64,000 nucleotides of DNA, taken from assembly GCA_949317995.1 (NCBI GenBank), contig OX439036.1, forward strand, positions 23,534,854 to 23,598,853, given 5' to 3'. Source of the DNA: Acholoe squamosa. Taxonomy: Eukaryota > Annelida > Polychaeta > Phyllodocida > Polynoidae. Numbering within the stretch: the first letter of the stretch is position 1; each line of letters starts with the position of its first letter. Below are positions 35,116-46,460 of this stretch, piece by piece. The notes beneath the pieces were generated by a model that had not been told where the DNA came from, searched no databases, and worked only from the letters and a program-made list of their open reading frames with translations. Both the position numbers and the translations under genes were made by a program.

Positions 35116-35573
35116 TTAGGTTGCAGTACACTAATTGACGGGAGGTGGCAGCAGGACACACTTTGTAGCTCCGCACTGAAGGGTGTTGTACAATGATTAT
35201 TGGTCTAAAATCTGACAGTGGGTAGGCAAACCAGGTATCAAATTAATCCTTAGGGTGTATATTAATAGATTTGAGTGTTATTTAGGCTGATATTTGATGG
35301 TAAGTTGAGGGGGGTGCACTCTATTTAATTAGAGAATGTATTGAAATCATTCACTGCAAAACCCCCAAATCTGGGTATGTCCGCACTCTAAGGCCTATAG
35401 CAAAAAAGTTAATCACATTGTACCACATGCCATGGCCCTAAATTATTGGGAAAAATGTATATCTACAAGAAAATAATAGTGGCTAAGCCCAGATACTTGC
35501 ACAAGTATTTTATTTTCGCCCAAAAGCTATATAGGCCAACAGTGGAAAAATAATTAGTGTTCTGCAGCCTCTA
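35116..35573 (+). mobile_element. 458-bp inverted-terminal element, twin copy 2
   Basis: Same sequence and orientation as 33755-34212. Its left flank (CAGGCC) and right flank (AGAGTGACTC) differ from those of copy 1. Such identity implies a very recent duplication, conversion or insertion. Confidence 0.85.
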
Positions 35574-35725
35574 AGAGTGACTCTCTATCCACCATTTAAT
35601 GAGATTGGCCGTCACATGGTCGTCCTACTTGAGTCTTATTTGTGGCTGGGGTGTCCAGGAAGGGGACTGGTTGTCTGTGACCAGAGGATACAAAGGGAGA
35701 CAGTGGGTAGGGAGTGTGTATTGTG

Positions 35726-35952
35726 TAGGGTAAGTTGTCCCTGACTCGACCACTAGGCATGTTGGTACCTTAAGACGATAACCCTGGAATAGCTTCTTTC
35801 AAGTAATACAAAATTAGTAATTAAGTGTACCTAATCAACTATAATAGGGGGAGCTTGCATATATTCCTAACATTACTCATAAATTGTAAAAATAAACCAT
35901 GACTTAAGGTATGTCTAGTCACTAGTGGTCGAATTAGGGGCGACTTACCCTA
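35726..35952. mobile_element. MITE with GGGTAAGT termini and TA target duplication
   Basis: The element (35728-35950) has ~29-bp inverted termini: GGGTAAGTTGTCCCTGACTC left, and GGGTAAGTCGCCCCTAATTC as right reverse complement, both followed by GACCACTAG. TA on both sides suggests Tc1/mariner-type insertion. Non-coding. Confidence 0.85.
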
Positions 35953-37599
35953 TGTGTGTATGGAGGGGGGATAGGAGCGTCATGAGCTGGTGGTCAGCTG
36001 CCTGAGGGGTGGGGACTGAGCTGCTCAGAACCGCTCACATGGCTCCAAATTAACACCCGAGGCGCTCATGTTAGCCCTACAGGTCGGCAGGACACGCATT
36101 GAGCACTGTTCCAGGTGCTGATATCTGCCTTATGAGACACCCACCGCCTGGAGGACTAGAGGAAAGGGGTGAAGAGGTTCCTCGAGACACGCTATGAAGG
36201 GTCCCCATCCCCTCTTCGGCCTCTTCTCGCCATACGTTGAACATCCCAGGCAGGGCCTAGCCAGCCAAAGAATGCCTCCCCTGGGGCACCCAATGGAAAT
36301 GACATGGCACAAGCTATAAATCCCATGATGCCTCTCTCTGTCTCTCTGATTTTAGTCATTAAACTGCATCGTTCGCAATTTTAGTCCTTAATTGTATTGT
36401 GCGCAATTCTAGTTCTTAACTGCAATTTCCAATTTAGTGTAGGCTTTAGTGAAAATTGAATAGATTGAAGTATCTTTAACCCATTAGCAGTGCAGTATAC
36501 TTAGGAAACAGTGACCTCAATGGGTATTATGTGTACACCAAACAGTGATATCTCAGTAATTTCATCAGCCACTCATTTCAGAAAGATTCCATTATGATCA
36601 TTCAATGGGCAACGATATAATGAGAAAATTGACAAACTCAATGACACCCTTTATTGGGATTTCGCCTTATAAAACAATCAACTCTATGTATTACTCTCAA
36701 GAACTGGTTAATGTAGCAGACTTGATCAATGATATACTGGTCATGTAAAAGTCCATTCTATTGGTGACTGATATGGACTGAGGCATGCTCATATCATTTT
36801 AAGATGATAACTTTCCTACATGTTTGACGTAGAGCCATACGACGGGAAGAGGATCATCATTTACTGAGGAACAGGAACCCGTTTGTTGTTAGTGCAGCCG
36901 TCGTTTGGGGACCCGGCCATGTTGACTTGGGCGCCCCCTTCCCTTTAACCTCCAACTCCCCACCCCCTTCCTATCTTCCCATCCCACAGCCTCCCCAACC
37001 TCCCAACCTACCCCAGCCTCTCTGTGGTCCTCGCTTTCCGAAATCAATCAGAAATAAACCCATGCTTTCTTTGGAGAGGCTATTCCAAATATTGAGTATA
37101 AGTAGAACTGGCGTGCTCCATCCAGACATGGTTACAGTGTTGGTGAATGGGAGATGGCTGGCAACCCCACCTACTAAGTACACAGATAACAGTCTAACCC
37201 CCTCCCCTTCTCACCAATCCCACTCTTCTTCACTATATAAGCACCCTGTTCTTTGCCACAGTCCAGCTTAGTATTGTGACAATATCATGCCTATAAATGT
37301 ATGGTCTATGTGGACAACCTGGGTCATTTTTGGAGATTTTTTAGCCCAATTAAACCATACTCTCCCTTTTCTATACAATACCGCGTCCCTTCTCAACCAT
37401 CCTAATTACGAGTAGCTAATTTTCTACACCATCAGTATGTCTTTCTTCCTCATGATATTCATCTCTCCCTTCTTCACTACGATCATCTCTTATTTCTTCA
37501 TTCTAGACAGTCCCTCTTCCCCTCTTTTCACAATGCAGGAAAGCTCCATTCCCATTAGTAAAACAGGCTGCTCGTGATAGAAGGGGCTAAAGCAGAGTT
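35953..37599. other. Unannotated stretch
   Basis: Includes a C-rich segment at about 36930-37020 in which the 114-residue Pro-rich plus frame (36927-37271) is a low-complexity artefact. Nothing else supported. Confidence 0.35.
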
Positions 37600-37990
37600 T
37601 TCCCTATGAGCAGCTCTGTTGAGGAGGTTCCCCCTCCCCGAGCGGCTCCTTCTTCCATTCTGAGTGACTCGGGGAGTGACTCGATGGCATTCTTTCATAC
37701 ATGCGTTAATTGGATTAACATTCATAATAGGGACCGAAGCCCGGGTTATTTAACGGCCACCGCCGGCCTCATTCATCCATGTGGGGAAGCGGAAGCTCCG
37801 TGCCTGATAAAATATGCATCAGCGGCTTGCCACCAAACTTAATTTTCCATCAGCGTGGGGTGTGTGGGTGGGGTGGTGGGGCCCAGGGGACGGTTAAGTT
37901 GGTTATTGGCAATAATACAAATAAGCGCAGTTATCGGGTTAGTTTGTTCTCCTGCCGCCAACAGGATTAGCGCCAAATCCCATTCAGAGG
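37600..37990. promoter_or_regulatory. Candidate cis-regulatory block
   Basis: CpG-containing, non-repetitive DNA with homeodomain-like words close together (TTAATTGGATTAACATTCAT; ATATGCATCAGC; CAGGATTAGCGCC), without a coherent open frame. This is the look of a conserved developmental enhancer, but conservation cannot be judged from one sequence. Confidence 0.3.
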
Positions 37991-38650
37991 CTGCTCGAAA
38001 AATTACAAGTGTCAAGCGGGTGTCACTTTGAAAATGGGAAACACCTGCTGGGTGGGAGGGGTTGGGGTTGGGTGGGGTTGGCTGCTGACGTTATGAAGGA
38101 CGTCCGGCCACCGGACGTAGGCAGAGCCGACAGGCTAGAGAACAGGGGGTGGATGACTCTAGGAGAAGGAAGGGGCAGTTTGAAAAGAAAAAAAAAAGAG
38201 GAAATCAGGAATATAAGTTATAAGATTCTTTTTGTTAATGCGTAGGGGAGTAGACGCTAGGGTTATGTCTCAAACTGTGGACTAACACAAAATGAGAAAA
38301 AAACAGTTTCTGCAGGATACAGATGTTAGGAGGGTGGCATCTTAACCAAGCAAAGAAAAGAAAGCAACAAAGAAATGCAACGGGTGTGCACATGACCGTA
38401 GGTGAGGGGTGTATTGGTGGTGTCGAGGTGTATGGGGGTGGGCTATGGAGACTGCCATCCATCGTTGTCTTCGTTACGCCACGCAGTGTGACGTGTAGGG
38501 GAAACCCATCGCTCATTCACCCTCCTCCTCCCCCTCCCACTCCTTATCATTACGGATGTTTAGGACATACACATCTATAACGCCAGTTGGCTTCCATCTA
38601 GTTTTAGTTAATGATGGATTACTTCGAAGAAATTCTTTTTCTCTCATACA

Positions 38651-39110
38651 AAGGCAGAGAGGGGAATACTGATGCAAAGAGATAGGAGGCAGAGAGGGGA
38701 ATACTGATGCAAAGAGATAGGAGGCAGAGAGGGAAACATAGAGGCACAGAGATAGGAGGCAGAGAGGGAAACATAGAGGCACAGAGATAGGAGGCAGAGA
38801 GGGAAACATAGAGGCAAAGAGATAGGAGGCAGAGAGGGGAACACAGAGGCAAAGAGATAGGCGGCAGAGATGGGAATATAGAGGCAAAGGGGTACGAGAC
38901 AGAGGGGGAATATAGAGGCAAAGAGATAGGAGGCAGAGAGGGGAATATAGAGGCAAAGGGGTACGAGACAGAGGGGGGATATAGAGGCAAAGAGATAGGC
39001 GGCAGAGATGGGAATATAGAGGCAAAGGGGTACGAGACAGATGGGGAATATAGAGGCAAAGAGATAGGAGACAGAGAGGAGAATACAGAGGCAAAGAGAT
39101 AGGAGAGATG
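38651..39110 (-). repeat. 35-bp minisatellite, about 13 copies
   Basis: The unit reads GAGGCAGAGAGGGAAACATA then GAGGCAAAGAGATAG. Alternating variants (GATAGGAGG versus GGTACGAGA) give a two-type pattern in the middle. Because the period is mostly 35 and free of stops, minus-strand frames of 193 and 168 residues run across it in two phases (Ser/Leu/Tyr/Pro-rich). These are artefacts of the repeat. Confidence 0.9.
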
Positions 39111-41460
39111 CGATATCAGGTCCAATTTTAGTGTTACTCTGGTCTGTTCGTATTTATGGGATACTATTGAATCAGTGCATTAAATATCACCATGATAGAT
39201 ATACTCGTGAAAATGGCACTTGTGTGTATGCAATATCGCACACTGGACATTCAGTGGATAAAAGAGACTGTTGGGCCCAGGTTGGTTAGCCAGCATGTTT
39301 CTTCAATAGCCTCGGTTTGTTAACAATTCATGCTCTAATGTGATCTATAAGGAGAGGAATACTGTCAATCAAAAGAAAATTGACTTTTGGAAAAACACCC
39401 CGTGGCAAGAGAGCTGGTTCTTGGCAGTGACAGGTTGAGCTGTTGTCTTGCCGGCTGCACATGGTTTGTTGACGTCTTTCTGCATCTCCATCACTCCCTC
39501 CTCCCTCTCCACCCACTGTCATGCTATCAGGTGTCAACCTAATTGAAGCAGCCATCAAAACAAACCTCTCATTATAATAGCTTCCCTCACAACCTTCCCC
39601 GTCTATGGTACTCGTACCTAACACTCAGTCACCCCAAGGTACCTCTTTTGTCTAGACGGCCTACCATTTCCGCTTAGAGGCTACCCTTTATTCTATTTAG
39701 GCCTATGGTAATTTAAAAAAAAAAGAAAAAAAAAGGAATTTGACAACAGACTTTCTGACCTTCTGACTATGTTGTCTCTACACCAGCTGAAAAGCATTAT
39801 GAGCGGTATGTTACAGCAAGTACTGTAATTGGTGCCCCTGTGAGGCCAATATCTCTCAAAATATTATATCGTTCATTTTCTTTCTCTTTTTTTCTTTAGG
39901 GGGGGGGGTGACGTAGGGTCTACAGGTCTACCGTCCCTAACCAACAAAAGGTTCATTGATCATTGTAGGGCCCATGTCCAAACACCACGCATCTTACAGA
40001 TATTTATGGAATAGGGGTCATAATATATGTGAGATTGGAACATGTCAGGCCCCTATTTTTCAGAATTTTACTATAAAAAGATGTATGAAAGTAACTTGAG
40101 TTCTTGTGAACATCATCGATGAATAAAACCATAAACATTAGATTCCCATCTCCAATGGAAGTATTGGGCAGCTACACAAATGGTCCAATAGGGAGAAATA
40201 GGGCTGGTGGCAGATGTCCTGGCTGTCTGCCAGGAATATCTTTTAAGAGTGGATCTGCAATGGCAAATAGTCTATAAACAATTCTTATATACCTTTTTAG
40301 CCAAGGGATGCTTATGAATGGTATAAGAATAATGAAATAAATTTCCATATGGAATCTTAAGGCACGAGATTTTGGGGTTTTGGGATATTTCTGAATGTTT
40401 GGGCTAAGCACAAAATTTTGAGATTAGGGGCTTCTAAACACAGAGAAAATATTGATACTCACCGTGAGCCTGATGTTAGCCTCAGGCAAATGTTGCCAAA
40501 ATGAGTATATTTTGATACTCAGGGTGAGCCTAGGGTGTAGGCATACTCCAGCAATACCTGACACTATACTCTAGATTTTTTATGGCCTAGCTGTACCCTC
40601 TCTACTGCCCTACTGTCACAGTGCAGGAGTCTCTTTAGAGACAGGTTCAGGGTAAACTGGAGTAACATAATAGAAGAGAATAGGACATTGCCAGAGTATC
40701 TCTATGAAGAGGGTCAAGCAATGCTGGATCCTATCTGAACAGGCTCCAACATTGCAGGAGTCTTTCTTACCAATGGTTTAATGCACTGCCAGAGTATCCC
40801 AATACATAGGATCACACTTTGCTGGATTCTATCTTCAGAGTGAGTCCAGCAACACCACCCAGTGGGCACAACCCCACTTAATGAGTTACTAATCAGCACT
40901 GCATTGTAGGGCTTACAGACAGTCTAAATTGTAATGGTTATGTAGCCCTGCATTTGTAGCCCCTATTGAACTACTAAGCTGTAGGGTGTATTAAGCCCAA
41001 CGCATAAGTGGTTTGTTAAACACTATAAAGAAATATAGAAATTAAGGTCACTGTATGACAAAAGCTCATTAATTCATACACACAAGGATTTCAGATGGTC
41101 GAACATTCAACTTCCTAAGGCAGTCTAATTAATCGATGAATAGTTTGTGCATTCCTGGTTTCAGTGTCCTTATTGCTCCTTGGTGGGATTTGAAACAGGT
41201 ACCTCCTTATTGTGACTCCTTTGTGCTCCTATCTGTGCTAGCGGGGCAGGTGTTGAAAGTGGCACTATCAATATGATATTTCAACCATAGACCTACTACA
41301 GTAAGATGTCCTTGGTCATATGAGGCCCAGTAGACTAATAGGAAACACAGACTGGAGTGACCATAGTAAGGAAAAATGCCCATAATAAGGACACATGTCC
41401 ACAATGTCCTCAGTAAGTATGGCACAGTCCTACTTATATGCCTATTGCAACCTGGCTCAC
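39111..41460. other. Unannotated stretch
   Basis: A-rich runs at about 39714-39736 and a G-run at about 39899-39908. Words GATACTCACCGTGAGCCT and GATACTCAGGGTGAGCCT repeat at about 40454 and 40514. No exon supported. Confidence 0.4.
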
Positions 41461-41466
41461 CAGTTG

Positions 41467-41540
41467 TAGAGGTGGCACAGTGATAGGATTCTCACTTTGC
41501 ATGTGAGGGGTCTCAGGTTCAAGTTTCGGTGGTGCTGAGA
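41467..41540 (+). repeat. tRNA-Ala(TGC)-like sequence, SINE head or tRNA pseudogene
   Basis: An A-box-like GGCACAGTGATAGG, a perfect anticodon arm CTCAC-TTTGCAT-GTGAG (anticodon TGC) and a B-box-like GGTTCAAGTTTC are in proper order and spacing. The acceptor and T stems pair poorly, so it is not a working tRNA. No A-tail or tandem 3' repeat marks a SINE end. Confidence 0.55.
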
Positions 41541-41732
41541 AACATTTTTCATTTCTTTCAGTTTAATAGGAAACATCTCATCTATTGCAGTGTATTTTTC
41601 TAAGACCTAACTTTGTAACTAATTGAAATAGATGCTTGGTTGAAAACTGACAGAATCTTCAACATCTGCCAAGTCAGAAAATAGCAAGAAAATAAATTGT
41701 TTGCATAACAAAGAATTTTGGGTTGAAAACTT

Positions 41733-41830
41733 TTGAAGAGAATCCCTGGGCTGGAATTGAACTCAGGACCTTCTCATATGAAGGTAAACATGTTACCACT
41801 ACATCATCTTGACTGTGCTGAAAGATCTCC
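41733..41830 (-). repeat. tRNA-like sequence, minus strand
   Basis: On the minus strand, GATGTAGTGGTAACATG (A-box-like), an ACCTTC...GAAGGT anticodon arm and GAGTTCAATTCC (B box) occur in order. The loop length is off by one, so it is a degenerate tRNA-derived element. Confidence 0.5.
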
Positions 41831-42194
41831 ACTTGAAATCTCATATATGATCTACTCCCTCTGTGTGTTGAAAGCTGATATTCTACTTTTTTCCAAGCCC
41901 CAAAACATTAGAAATATGCCTGGGACAATATTTCACTTTTAGATTTACTGCAAAGATATGATCATACTCTAAATGTTTTAGTGATTAATTCCTATTTTAT
42001 TCCTATATAGATAAGATTATATTCTTAAATATCATGGTTACAAGGACTAGAGGATGATAGAAAGGATATCGAGTATGTGTAAAAACGGGTGAGGGGGGGG
42101 GGCTTAGTAGGGAACAATTTTCTCACAAACCCATTATGAATGCATATTCATGCTCACATTGTAGCAATAAGATTGACTTACCAAGATTGACTTT

Positions 42195-42290
42195 ACAAAA
42201 ATTCTCAATGGGGCTTGAACTTACCACCTTTAGATGCAGAGTTCTGTGGCATATCAACTGAGCTAATGAGGCACATGGTGTGGTTGGTGC
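42195..42290 (-). repeat. tRNA-like sequence, minus strand
   Basis: On the minus strand, TAGCTCAGTTGATATGCC (a very good A box) is followed by AAGTTCAAGCCCC (B box) at tRNA spacing. The anticodon arm is degenerate. Probably a tRNA-derived SINE piece. Confidence 0.55.
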
Positions 42291-42369
42291 TAGGATATGA
42301 TATAATCTCAGACATCAGTGTAGGGGCTAGACCTCTGCTTTGCTGAAGTATTCAGTTAGATTCAGACTG

Positions 42370-42545
42370 AGTATGGCACCATGCCTGAGCCTTGTGCCAT
42401 ACTCATGCTGATCCTTTTTCCCAATGTGTGGCATTGAAGCAGGCTCAGCATGAGTATGGCATGTCAGGGGAGAGCCTCTAGCAGAGGCTCTCATGATACT
42501 CAGGCAGCACCAGAGACTAGGTGAAACTCAGGCCGATGCTCTTTT
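42370..42545. repeat. Nested short inverted repeats
   Basis: GAGTATGGCACCATGCCTGA and words such as TGCCATACTCATGC and CAGCATGAGTATGGCATG alternate in orientation. A perfect 11-bp-arm hairpin sits at 42472-42494 (GAGAGCCTCTA...AGAGGCTCTC). The block looks like a foldback element with several internal palindromes. Confidence 0.5.
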
Positions 42546-42937
42546 TTCCGTCAGTGAACGTATTTGAAACTTAGGGGCCTAATATAGACTGAAATCAGAA
42601 ATGAAAAGGCTTGTGATATAGGGACCTCTTCGAACACAGGGTCTTCACTTGGTTCTTACCTTTTACTCTCATAAGGAGTTATTTTGAGCTATGTGGCCAT
42701 TTGAAATGATAAGGGCCCTCACCTTCCCTTTCTATCCACTGTGAGTTTCAATGGCAAAACCGGCAATATGTACTATATCATTTCTTCCCGGGATACAGGT
42801 GACCCAATGCTTATAATTATATGGAATTATAAATTACTAGCTATCAAAACCTATGTAGACAGGGTCGAACCCTATCGGGAACTTTTGAAATATCAACCAT
42901 AATCATGGGTCATTCTCTTATCCCCTAGCAATTTCCG

Positions 42938-43005
42938 GTGGTCCAATAGATAGAGCAGAGATCTGTACAAAGCTGATGGGTTGATGCCAGCCGGTCTTCC
43001 ACAAT
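42938..43005 (+). repeat. Weak tRNA-like sequence
   Basis: TGGTCCAATAGATAGAGC resembles an A box, and GGGTTGATGCC a B box, at plausible spacing. No stable anticodon arm. It may be the fourth member of the tRNA-like cluster. Confidence 0.3.
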
Positions 43006-43214
43006 CGAGTCACTCACAATCCAACCGTACTATCACAGGTATTGTGCGGGGTTGTACAGGATCTAGGATCCACCATGGCCCAGATTTGAACTGGAACTAA
43101 TTCCTCTGCCAATGCTGTGTTTTGGGCAATTGCATGACCCTATAGTGTGAGTGCGTTCCACATTGGAACATAGTGACAGGAATGCATAAATGGTCCCAGC
43201 AAATTGTCGTTATC

Positions 43215-43700
43215 TGTCGCCATGATTGGTCATCAATGGTGACTCCTTTCTGAGTGATAACTCACTGCGTCATCTTTCGCCACTGTGTGTCAGTCTCACA
43301 TGGCATGGCGATTTATCACAACAGTCTCCAACATGATCTCACTCACTGCGTGAGTATGTGCCACCCCTTGTCATCCCTCACAAAGCATGGTGACTTATCA
43401 CCACCATTGTCAACATGGATCTAACTCACTGCGTGAGTATGTGCCACTGCCTGTCAACTCTCAGTCAGAATGGCAACTTTTCACCTGCATTGCCACATGG
43501 CTCTCACTCACTGCGTGAGTGTGTATCACTCCTAGTTAATCTTCTCTCAAAATGGCGACTTATCACCACCATTGCCAACATTGGTCTCACTCAATACGTG
43601 AATTTGTGTCACTCCAAGTCAATGCTCTCTGAGGATTGCATCATCTGTCACTCACTCTCACTCACAGTGGCAACTTGTCACCACCATTGCCAAAGTTGTT
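43215..43700 (+). repeat. Tandem array, ~82-bp unit, 5-6 copies, with CTCACTGCGTGAG palindrome
   Basis: ACTCACTGCGTGAGTATGTG or a variant recurs at about 43260, 43341, 43424, 43506 and 43589, a spacing of 81-83 bp. Each unit also carries ATGGYGACTTATCACCACCA, in which GGTGA/TCACC is a second inverted pair. Copies are diverged. The 95-residue frame 43415-43702 follows the array only. Confidence 0.85.
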
Positions 43701-44076
43701 GAGACAGCACCACTGTTCAACATGTAGCCTATCTAGGAAGTGTGGGCATGAAGTATAAGTCCCATACATATCAAATGTGCTTTGTTTCACACTGATTTCC
43801 ATGTAATACTTCAGAGTTGAATCAAACAAGATTATATAGAGAGAATATCAATTGAATTTAGATAGAGGTATCTCTAAAATGAAAGCAACTATCCATAAAC
43901 ACCTTTTCTCTGGTTACAGGAAAAATACATAGGGAAATATCAACATGAACACCTTGTCTGTGGTTAGAGGGAAGATACATATGGCAATACCTTCTCTGGC
44001 AAAACATACTTTGATCTGGCAGATGTGAGGCTGCATGATTACCAATGTCGATGATCATGAGCTTTTCATCTAACAA

Positions 44077-44645
44077 GGTGAGTGATCACCAGCGTCGCCA
44101 TCACTGGTGAGTCTGAGTGATCACCACTCTCGCCATCCATGGTGAACCTGCGCTATGATGTGGTGCGCGTTTCATCTAGCAAGGTAAGTGATCACTCGTG
44201 TCGCCATCCCTGGTGAGTGTGGCTGATCAAGATCCTCACCTTCTGTGGTGAACCTGTGCTATCACGAGGTACGCGTTTTATCTAGCGAGGTGACTGATCA
44301 CAATCCTTGCCATCCGTGGTGAATGTGTATTATGACGTGGTGTGCGTCTCATCTAGTGAAGTGAGTGATCACTCATGTCGCCATCCCTGGTGAGGATGAG
44401 TGATCACTCATGTCGCCATCCCTGGTGAGGATGAGTGATCACGATCCTCGCCATCCCTGGTGAACATGTGCTATGACGAGGTGCGTGTTTCATCTAGCGA
44501 AATTGAGTGATCACCTGCGTCGCCATCCCTGGTGAGTCTGAGTGATCACCATCCTCGCCATCTGAGGTGAGGCCATGTGATCACCACCATTGCTATTCCT
44601 GGTGATCTTGTGCTATAGCGACGTCGTGTTCCATCTAGCGACATG
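44077..44645 (+). repeat. Complex array of ~36-bp subunits with TGATCAC palindromes
   Basis: Subunit A is GAGTGATCACCATCCTCGCC followed by ATCCCTGGTGAGTCT (~36 bp). Subunit B is GAACCTGTGCTATGACGAGG followed by TGCGCGTTTCATCTAGC (~35 bp). The order is mainly A-A-B at ~105 bp, then shorter A-B units near 44361-44500. The TGATCA palindrome and the CCATCCCTGGTGA segment recur throughout. Confidence 0.85.
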
Positions 44646-44957
44646 TGTGAGCCACTTCACACAGGTTGGCGCGGAGTCACGACAATTTGCTGGGGTGTTT
44701 TATCCTCTGTGACACAGTGTCACAAATTGAAAATCCTCTACAAGTCTGATTTAGAACTAGCTTTTTCATCAAATATCAATACTACAATAGAAAAAAAATA
44801 GAAAAAAAAATAGAAAAAAAACTTTGCTTTCAGGCAATACCAACTTATAAAATATAGAACATTCTTTGTTAAGAAAAAAAGAATTCCACTATGTTATGGG
44901 CCAAATTTGACTCGCAAACATGAAATGTTTTTGAGCAGAATTCTGTGATTCCCTGCC

Positions 44958-45225
44958 TTAGGCCTAAAAAAATTGTTGTGTTCACGTAACGGGGTCGAAA
45001 AAAATTACGGTAGGTAGGTAGGGAGATTTTTTTTGCGGAGATTTTTTTAGGCCGGCTGTAAATTTTCGCCTATGTGACGCGAATTTGACGTGCGAAATCG
45101 GGGAAAAAAAACTTCCATGTCTCGATAAAATGCCAGAATATCAAATTCCCCCCCCCCCTGAAAAAGGGCCAAAAAATTAAGGTAGGTAGCGTTACCTGAA
45201 CACAACAATTATTTTTTAGGCCTTA
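44958..45225. mobile_element. PIF/Harbinger-type MITE, TTA duplication, GGCCTAAAAAA termini
   Basis: The element (44961-45222, 262 bp) has ~31-bp inverted termini: GGCCTAAAAAAATTGTTGTG left, GGCCTAAAAAATAATTGTTG as right reverse complement, both continuing into TGTTCANGTAAC. TTA lies on both sides. The interior has GGTAGGTAGG-type words and poly-T/poly-A tracts. A related element is at 53016-53369. Confidence 0.85.
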
Positions 45226-46460
45226 TCCAGTGCAACATGCAGAACTGTATTTTTGCTCTCCTAGGTGTTATTTCCATTCCCCTAGAATAGAATATGATAA
45301 ATCAAACACACCTTGGGGACACATGGCTTATCATAAATGATGATGACAATTCACTGGCATGGAAAAAGATACTGGCCCACTGTGATTCCGACCCCATGGG
45401 GTATGATCATGAGGGTGGGTATGGAGGGTGAGTAGGAGGGGTGATCGGTTGGAAGGATTAGGAGTGGGGCTTAAGCCACTTAGTCTGGGGGATATTCTCA
45501 TGTCGCCCGAGTACCTGATTACCATCAGCCGACATAATCTTCTTTACCCTGACAGTCGGACCACTGATCTCCACTCTGGGGAGCTGCTCGCCTGTCCTGT
45601 CCCCTGCGTGGCTGCCAGGTTTAGAGCTTCTCTTTCCCCATGTCCTGCCTGCTAGCCTGTATACGTACCAGGCCCTTATACAATATGTCATATATGTGTT
45701 GCCATTACTATGTCCAGCCTGAGAATATTGGATTGAGTAATACCTCTGTAGCTAGGCGAGTGAAAACTACATGTATTCAGAGGAACCTTCACTATCACTC
45801 ATGTCCTCAAGGTTTTTATGGTTTTATAAGTGAAATGAGAAAAATTCTGGCGTTTCTATTCTAAATTTGAAAAGGTGAAATCAATGTTATCTTTGGGGAA
45901 CGATTCCGAAATATGAATATCCATTTTGAAACACTGGGTTTAGTTTCTTGGATATTTATCAGTAGCATTGGAATTGAAACTGACCTTCCCGCCATTTGCA
46001 TTATATGCAAACATATACAAAAGGGGGGGACCTCTCTCCTTATTTCTATAAAGACAACTCAGAAACGTATTTTGAAATTTTATCGACCTATTGCCCCTGG
46101 ATATAATCATATATCTTTTCTGGTCCAACGCAAACAAGCCATTGTGTGATAAGGCCCACGAGTGAAAGGAAAATATCAGTAGACATTCAATATAGCCTGT
46201 TACACTCATTCTATATGCACATGTCATGCATTTATTATTTGATATAGTGGTTGAAAGAAAAATAAAACACCGGGAATTTCTTTCATATCAACCAATAAAT
46301 ATCCCTTAAATCTCCAAGGATTTCAAATATTGAAATGACCAATGATATATATAAACGCAGTATATCATGTTAAGGAATAAGCGTTGAATATCTTATGAAA
46401 AAAAATGTCTATATCAATTTTGTGATAGAAATAATTATGATGATTAAAGTGGTAGCTATG
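45226..46460. other. Unannotated stretch
   Basis: Several 60-95 residue frames on both strands lack motifs. No repeat structure seen. Confidence 0.4.

Noticed and set aside
33755..35573. LTR retrotransposon with 458-bp LTRs
   Set aside because: Each copy has its own inverted ends, there is no TG...CA border, no primer-binding site, no polypurine tract, no clean flanking duplication and no gag/pol motif in the 903-bp centre.
36927..37271. 114-residue proline-rich plus-strand frame
   Set aside because: Low-complexity C-rich DNA generates Pro/Ser/Gln codons; no supporting signal.
38513..39125. Two long minus-strand open frames (193 and 168 residues) with a repeated Ser/Leu/Pro/Tyr motif
   Set aside because: They are two phases of the same 35-bp minisatellite; a stop-free unit opens frames by itself.
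43215..44645. CRISPR-like repeat-spacer array
   Set aside because: The repeats vary, the 'spacers' are themselves repeated, and the DNA is animal; this is an ordinary complex tandem repeat.
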